A DNA stretch of 64,000 bases from Lolium rigidum. Lineage: Eukaryota; Streptophyta; Magnoliopsida; Poales; Poaceae. The stretch's first letter is position 1. Each line of letters opens with the position of its first letter. This document shows, piece after piece, positions 57,855 to 64,000 of the stretch. A model generated the notes under the pieces. It was not told the DNA's origin. It worked only from the letters and a program-made list of their open reading frames with translations, and searched no databases. The DNA lies in the NCBI RefSeq assembly GCF_022539505.1, contig NC_061514.1:252328124-252392123 (forward strand), read 5' to 3'. The translations under genes were made by a program, and so were the position numbers.

Positions 57855-57964
57855 TGTTAGACATAGAGATAAGCTAGAATCCCATGATTGTCGCATGTAG
57901 ATCAAACAGCATCTGTAGCTTCCCGCCCGATGGGCATATTCACGGCAAAACATCTTGTTTCACT
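57855..57964 (+). repeat. 3' LTR of Copia element 2
   Basis: 110 bp, identical to the 5' LTR and followed by the TGGTG target duplication. Confidence 0.93.
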
Positions 57965-57969
57965 TGGTG

Positions 57970-58640
57970 TGCGCGCACTAACAAATATACTCATGCAGAT
58001 ATAATCGGAACGCACACGAGGAAGAAATCTGAAACAAATAATTGGAAAGACTTAGTCTTCAAGCTGCGGCAGTATATACCTTCGTATTTCCTCTAGGTTC
58101 TGAATTGGGGAGGGCGGCGATTAATCCCAGATATGGTGAGATCAGAGGGGTGGCGGCTATGGGGATCAGACTCAGGAGGTAAGATATGCAGGAGGCTCCC
58201 AGCCCGTCGTGGATGATTTCTGCAGAGTTTGAAGTGATCGATTCTTTCTGGCGGGGCATCGGTCCTTTCTCGCCGGGGCAGCTACGACTGGATCCGCTTG
58301 CGGGGGCGAGTCGGATGCAAGATCCTGCCGGTGTAGCGACGGCACAGTGGCGCTGCTGCGGGGCGGTGCTGCTGCGATCCAGACGTGGGGGCGGCGCGAG
58401 GGCGGCCGTGGCGAGAGAATAGGGAAGAAAGCTTGTTTGACCCGAAGCTCTGTTCGAGATGCTCCACATAAAACTCTAATATCCTAACCGTCTTAATATT
58501 TGGCGCCGAACATAAAACTCCGCACCGTCGGAAAATTTCTTTCACGCGATCTTTTACTTTCGCGCTATTTCCTCTCTTCGCCAACGCGCGCCACAGGAAT
58601 TCGCTAGAGACAGGCTCTTCACCGTGTCTTTTCCGTGTGT
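57970..58640 (-). other. GC-rich exon-like stretch, possible CACTA 5' region
   Basis: On the minus strand a frame (58584-58282, starting MAKRGNSAKVKDRVKEIFRR) and an overlapping one are open. GAGACAGG-type subterminal motifs lie just outside, near 58615. It may be the first exon or leader of the CACTA gene. No domain is recognised. Confidence 0.3.
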
Positions 58641-61600
58641 ACCTTTGATAAAACTAGCAATGGCCGGCGTGGCGGGACGCCGCGCCTGGTCTACTGCTTG
58701 GGTGTTACTATTTTCGTCATCAGATAAAAAGATAATAAGACATTCATTGTTTTTTCTTCAGGAGTATGGGCGTGTTGGGCTGCTTAGTTATCCTCTGCCC
58801 TTGGGGTAGTCAGGAGGAAAAAGGCAAATGCATGGAAAAAATAGCAACAAATCCCCAACAACATGATCGATGGCCCAATACACTACACTTTCAGAACATA
58901 AATGCTGATAATTCGAGTACAAAGTAAGCCACATCAATTAGCATATTATTCTCTCTATAAAAAGAGTGCATTGTCACAAGGAAGCTTAGAACTGCTGATC
59001 ATATATTCACCTTGTCATTAATTATGTTATCTTGACACTATCCAAAACAAACATTAATCCAGTGTGTGCTCACTTCCATCATCGACTTCCTTCGTTGTCA
59101 ACTCCAACATTGGCCCCTCCAATATCTTTTCTTCTAGGTTCAGCAGCAACTTGATCCATCACTTGTGTAGTGGGATCTGGACAGAGGAGGCGACATCTCT
59201 TGAGTGTTAGATGAGGTTTTCTCCATTGCAGCTGCATCACCTAATAAGTAGCCAACGCAAGAAAATATTAGGAAGAACCAACATATTCGACAATTAGTAC
59301 TGATTGGCCCAATAATGTGGCTCAATCATTCAATTTCTGAAAAGTAGCCACTTGACCGCACTGAACCAAAAGTAGTCCGTCATTCAATACAACAGATGAA
59401 GAACTAACATATTCAAGAATTAATACTCAATGGATCATGCTCATTCAAGTATGCAGGGAAAACTAACCGATCAAAGATATTAGAACTCAATGAATCGTGT
59501 AATACCCACCTCCCCTTGTGGGGCAAACAAAAAGAACTCCTAACACATATCTAGTAACCCAAAACTGGAGGGACACATTGGAGAACTCAACAGCAAAAAG
59601 GACAGAAAGTCACTGCTAGCTTAACTGAAATCACCAAAAAAAAAAAGAGCTTTGCATACGTTGATAAAACAGCGAGTATAGACATTAAACTTAACAAAAC
59701 TCACCATATCGACCTGTAGGATATCTGGACGTGACGTAGGGCAAGGTACATGGCCAAACCATCAGCGTTCACCATTTCAATAATAAATGAAAAGTGCCGT
59801 CCATTCACAGAAATCACAAGTACCATTGAGTAACTATAATTTTTTACCACTACCTTACTCCATCTTTGTGATCTCGCTAATCTTGGTTCTGTATAGATGA
59901 TCATTAGCTCTGTACTTCTTTTGCGTCTAGCCTACGATGAATGCTTTGAAGTTGTAAACTGAACCTTCCTTCAGTTGGTCTCTGAACTGATTCATGCGGT
60001 TAGCTGGTACACATCCTTCATCCCTAGAATTTTAAAAAACGGTTTAGTGTTTCTTTAGGATCCACAATAATATATACACAAAGTAAGAACTGAAGATTGG
60101 TGCTAACCATAAAAAATATAAGAATATCTGAAAAAACAGATACCTTATAATACTGATTGGGCCAATAAAGTAGAAACACATTGAAGAGGGAATAAGAACT
60201 TGAACATTGTCTCAGGTATAATAAAAAAATTATATAAGAATGTAGCTTGAAGTAACGTAAGTGAGAGGGGATTCAATGTTTCAAGTAATATATTATTTAG
60301 AAAGCTGGCAACATTAGTGAGTACTGAGTAGGCATCTGTAAGAGAAGATGAAGCAGGAAAATAGCCGGCTCACAAAAGTGGTACATATTATTTAAGTGAA
60401 GCACTAACATTAGTCCCTTCGACCAATTGAAATGCAGGTGACATAAAGAAAAAGACAGAGCATCAGTATACATAGAAGGGGATTGAATAAAAAAGACATA
60501 TAAACCACACAGAAGCAGAACCTACATATTTGCAGTGCCAAGAAAAAACATTCACATTGGAACAAACAGTTATATACCAATGGTAATGACTCGGCTGGTC
60601 AAACTGCAAGTGATTTAGATGTGATGCACGCAATGGCATGAAATTTACATGTACTTGAAGTACAAAAAAAAGATGTTCATGTTGTCACAAACAGTTTCCT
60701 ATTTCTCGATATACCACGTTTCCGATTTCAGATGTCGCCTCACCTTTTTCATCTTCTGCATGCCGTGAGGTGCTGGTCACACTCGTTGAGGCAAAAGGCA
60801 AGTAATATTTGCACGTTAAGTACCACAATATAATAAGTAAAATTATTGTTCATATCACTCAACTTTGAGAGCATGCAAAAAAATTTAGCAGCAACAGGTA
60901 TCCTATAAAAGAATCTGCACTGAGATCCCGTAAATAGAAAAGCTTACAATTTGAACGGAAAAAACTTGCTGCGTCATCTTTAGTATAAATGAAACACTAA
61001 TCCAGCGTGGATGATCATTGCTCAGATCTTCCATTATGATCTTTCATCATGTTCATGTGTTTCCAATGCTCGTGAATGAACATCAACATAGAGGGCCCAA
61101 CTGACAAAATAAACAAACTTACACACCACTTTCTTACATACACAATTGCATACCATCATGGTCTTCCATATTACAATGCCTTACCTCCTAAATTCTCACT
61201 TCTTACATACACAAAAATTCTTAGAACCAGTATCTGAATGGTGCGTGGTGCAGGAAATCAAAAGATTTGCTAAATCAAAATCTTGGATTATCTTCATGGT
61301 GGTGAACGTTTATTTCAAATTTTTCTGTGATAATCGTATAGAAAATCTGGATTGTGGTACATTTTTTTTTGGCAAAGGGCCAAAATTATTTCTGATAATT
61401 CAAGGAATTTATGCAGAAAGAGTGTATATGTGTGGATTTGTGGAGGTGTACCTCATGGTCAGAAACAATGAAGTCCAAGTCATATAAACTTCGATGCATA
61501 ACCTAGAGAAGCCGCAAGTGAGGCACAAAGCTAAACTGAAGTCAAGAAAACAACAGCAAGAATAATGCGATGGCACATAAAAAAGGAACATAACCGATAC

Positions 61601-63099
61601 CATCAGATATGTTGTCAACCGGCCACTTGCCCAGCTAGATCTCGAATCTTTCCCAGTTTTGTACTCACAAGGGAAAGAAAAAAAAAACGTGCGCATCTTG
61701 GTTATATAAAGACCATGCGAATCCTACAGTTGTTATATTATAGGCCCTATTTGCCTCAGTGCATTCTAAGATAGTGCCCAATTTTGAAATTAAAATGGAT
61801 CAATGCATCGCAGATTTGAAGTAGTACAATCAATAGTAAAAAAATGATGGCCTTGAAATCAAAGATAATACATGCATTTCAATATACATGTTGATCTTTA
61901 CATAATATATAAGCCTCAAACTTTCATCCTGGATAAAGTAGGTAGTGAGAATGTACCATCTCCTAAAGGCTATTAGCTTCTTAATAGAAAACAATCTATC
62001 TGCATGATTTAGGTTTAGGAAAAACTCTGTTATATATGTGGAACATAAGAGAAGCTTCCGTGAGAATGCACCATCCCCTATAGACTATTAGCTTCTTAAT
62101 AGAAAACAAATTATCTGCATGATTTGGAAAAACTCCGTTATATATGAGGAACAGAAGAGAAGCTGTCGAACAAAATCAAACTTTCTGCTTGCCTAGTCTA
62201 CTTCCATTTTGCATTACATAAGTATCAGCCTACAAATATATGGCATGTCTGTTCAACAATAATCATTGGATGTTGTGGGTTCTCGAAAAAGACTGCGGAC
62301 ACAGGAAATAATAGTGCCAATGTTAAGCAATGAGCATGAGAAATCTTAGATCATAAAATCAATTTTCTGAACGACTTAGGCATCACCTGAAAGCTTATGT
62401 TGTTCCTTCAATATCAGCATGGAACTGATCTAACATACATAGAAGCGCATCTCAAACTTCAACTTGGACAAAAACTATAATTGGAAGTAGTACAAAATAA
62501 TCAACTATGCCACTTGTTAGCTTAGTTGTTAATGGCTCACCGGCCAATACAACGGTGCCAATATTTACTTAATCAGCACATAAAAAGATCAGCGGAAGCA
62601 TGGTAGCAATGACCACTGTCATGTTCACAACCTTAGTCTCTCTGCAATTTGATCTGCAAGTTCTCACAGATTATTTTGTACCTGACACATCATCCCAATC
62701 ATGATTATTTATCCAGCACATAAAAAGATCAACGGAAACATATTAATTTAATTTCCATCTAAATTCAGCTAGATGTTAGACAATCATACCAATTGAGACA
62801 CCATCCGACAACATGACATGTCAAAAGAAGTGAGCAAGAAGTCTGAAAGACAAACACGAAAGGATAAGCAGACAGAGCACTTCATTGATGCCAATTGATT
62901 TATATGGAGCAATATGAGAAAGAGAGTACACATTTCGTATATAGTGCGTTCATTATTCTCCACTACTGTACGGATCAATATCAATACAGCATGCTGCTTA
63001 ACAAAAATAACTACCGTCCACAATCTGCACATGCTAAGGCCTGTGTCCTGACTGGACTGAAACTGAAACTGAAGACATAGAAGAGATTAGAGATGTGAA
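58641..63099. other. AT-rich, no gene recognised
   Basis: About 4.5 kb with only short frames. Minus-strand exon-like pieces may lie near 59070-59230 and 59700-59900, but no family is evident. It reads like long introns or the interior of a large DNA transposon. I see no LTR, primer site or MITE ends. Confidence 0.4.
61947..62168. repeat. Tandem duplication, about 110-bp unit
   Basis: 61947-62061 and 62062-62168 are direct repeats: GAGAATG(T/C)ACCATC, then TATTAGCTTCTTAATAGAAA and AACTC(T/C)GTTATATATG in both. The second copy lacks a few bases near TTTAGG. Differences show that the duplication is not very recent. Confidence 0.85.
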
Positions 63100-64000
63100 G
63101 GAGGAGAAGAATGAGGTCACCTGGCCGCCGGGTTGCCCGCTGTGGTGGTCGCCAGAAAAGCCAGCAAGCTCGTGCACGAAGTTCTCATGGTCTCCTATGT
63201 CTGTCCTCCGCCATCTTAGCCCACATCAGCACCCACAATGCCTCCATCAACGACTGCGTGCTCTGTCTGCCTCGAACCCTATACTGGCACGCATCAGAAT
63301 TACAACAGGAGAAAGAAGTTAGAAAACAGAGGCCACCCAATCGGGAGGAAAGGTAGAGGCAACCCATACTTAACCTGGAGAGAGCAGCAACGCGGCCGTG
63401 CCGACGGAAACCTTCATCGCGGAAGGCCGCGCCCAGCAAGGCGCCGTGGATCATGCCACTACATCTCGGAAGGGCTGATGGTGAGGAGGATGCCGGGTCA
63501 CGAAGGTTGGCTTCACGGGTACGCCACCGCCGAGGACGACCCTGATATTTCAGTGGTCCAATCGGCGAATTAGAATTGGCAGCGTGTGTGAATCAGTCGC
63601 CGGTGTCGCAGATCTGGAGCAGGCGGTAGGCTGCTGGACATCGAGCGCGGAGAAGACGGACCAACCGGCAGGATCGGGGGACACCATCTCGGTGAGGAGC
63701 TGTGGCGGAGAAGGCGGAGGCCCAGCTCTCTCTCGTGCCGGACTTCATGGTCGACGCCGCATCCCACAGAGAGGGAAAGAGAGGACTCGCCGTTGGGAAC
63801 GATGCATCCCGGCCGACGTTGTCTCCTCCCATATTCGCGCCGACTCGGGAGGGAGAGGAGGATGCGCCGAGGTCCTCCTCTGCGCTGCCATCGTCCTCGA
63901 GAAGAGGGCACCGACCTCCTCCTCCTCCGCGCCACCAGCGACCTCGAGAGAAATAAGAGTGCTTATCGCGTTGATAGACGGGTCCCTAGGTGCCACGGTG
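63100..64000 (-). other. GC-rich exon-like region at the window edge
   Basis: Base composition jumps from AT-rich to GC-rich near 63100 and stays so to the edge. Frames are open on both strands (for example 63996-63745 and 63935-63570 on the minus strand). The pattern resembles a grass first exon on the minus strand, or the 5' part of a transposon gene. No domain is recognised. Confidence 0.3.

Larger units (their letters stand above)
53251..57964 (+). mobile_element. Complete Copia retrotransposon with 110-bp LTRs
   Basis: 4714 bp. The LTRs at 53251-53360 and 57855-57964 are identical over all 110 bases. The target duplication TGGTG is at 53246-53250 and 57965-57969. With this reading the LTRs start TG and end CT (the non-canonical TG...CT type known in some Copia elements), and the primer site follows directly. 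An alternative with TG...CA ends would leave no matching 5-bp duplication. One uninterrupted gag-pol frame fills the interior. Very short LTRs and gag type suggest the Ale/Retrofit lineage. Everything seen is consistent with a recent, possibly autonomous copy. Confidence 0.95.
50746..58640 (-). mobile_element. CACTA (En/Spm) transposon; right end not found
   Basis: CACTACAGCAAAATCAG at 50746 is a CACTA terminus, inserted into an Athila LTR. Next to it are many short subterminal motifs of the AGACGGTT/GAGACGATC/GAGATGGTT type. A transposase-associated frame lies at 51943-51587 on the minus strand. The other terminus is not seen. GAGACAGG motifs near 58610-58640, next to a GC-rich exon-like stretch, suggest a second subterminal region, so the bound 58640 is a guess; the element may run past the window. 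It hosts the Copia element at 53251-57964. Confidence 0.6.

Overview
This is a plant nuclear window, most likely from a Pooideae grass and probably Triticeae (wheat, barley, rye or Aegilops). The evidence is the dense nesting of grass-type retrotransposons, a Sabrina/WHAM-type Athila element, Stowaway MITEs, a CACTA element and a cluster of genes like the cereal Kunitz inhibitors. A run of exactly 100 N marks a scaffold gap. Family names rest on my recognition of sequence; no database search was run.

Layout. 1-1771: the 3' end of a Tat-type Gypsy element, with an antisense ORF and a 3' LTR full of hairpins. 3298-10685: a minus-strand Athila-type (Sabrina-like) element with gag-protease but no pol; its 3' LTR is cut in half. 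10686-10979: part of an older LTR into which it had inserted. 11060-14363: DNA transposons and MITEs. 13185-21220: three copies of a non-coding unit, separated by a 5'-truncated LINE and a 1.1-kb poly(A) retroposon with a 16-bp target duplication. 21492-22116: a PIF/Harbinger transposase relic. 22688-23545: the missing halves of both broken LTRs. 24030-28875: a Helitron RepHel pseudogene. 30253-31250: gene-like fragments. 32090-46560: a Kunitz-inhibitor cluster with one intact gene (45602-46213) and three broken copies, interrupted by a MITE, a DNA transposon and a young but frameshifted Copia element (39397-44290). 47220-50745: LTR relics and a LINE tail. 50746 onward: a CACTA element carrying a complete Copia element (53251-57964) with identical 110-bp LTRs and an unbroken 1481-aa polyprotein. 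57970-64000: no gene recognised.

Only two reading frames look able to make a full-length protein: the Kunitz inhibitor at 45602-46213 and the Copia polyprotein at 53402-57847. Almost everything else is mobile DNA in stages of decay. The strongest structural finding is a probable 19.4-kb inversion (3298-22687): its two ends carry complementary halves of one LTR with a 6-bp duplication, and flipping it also brings together two pieces of the surrounding older LTR.
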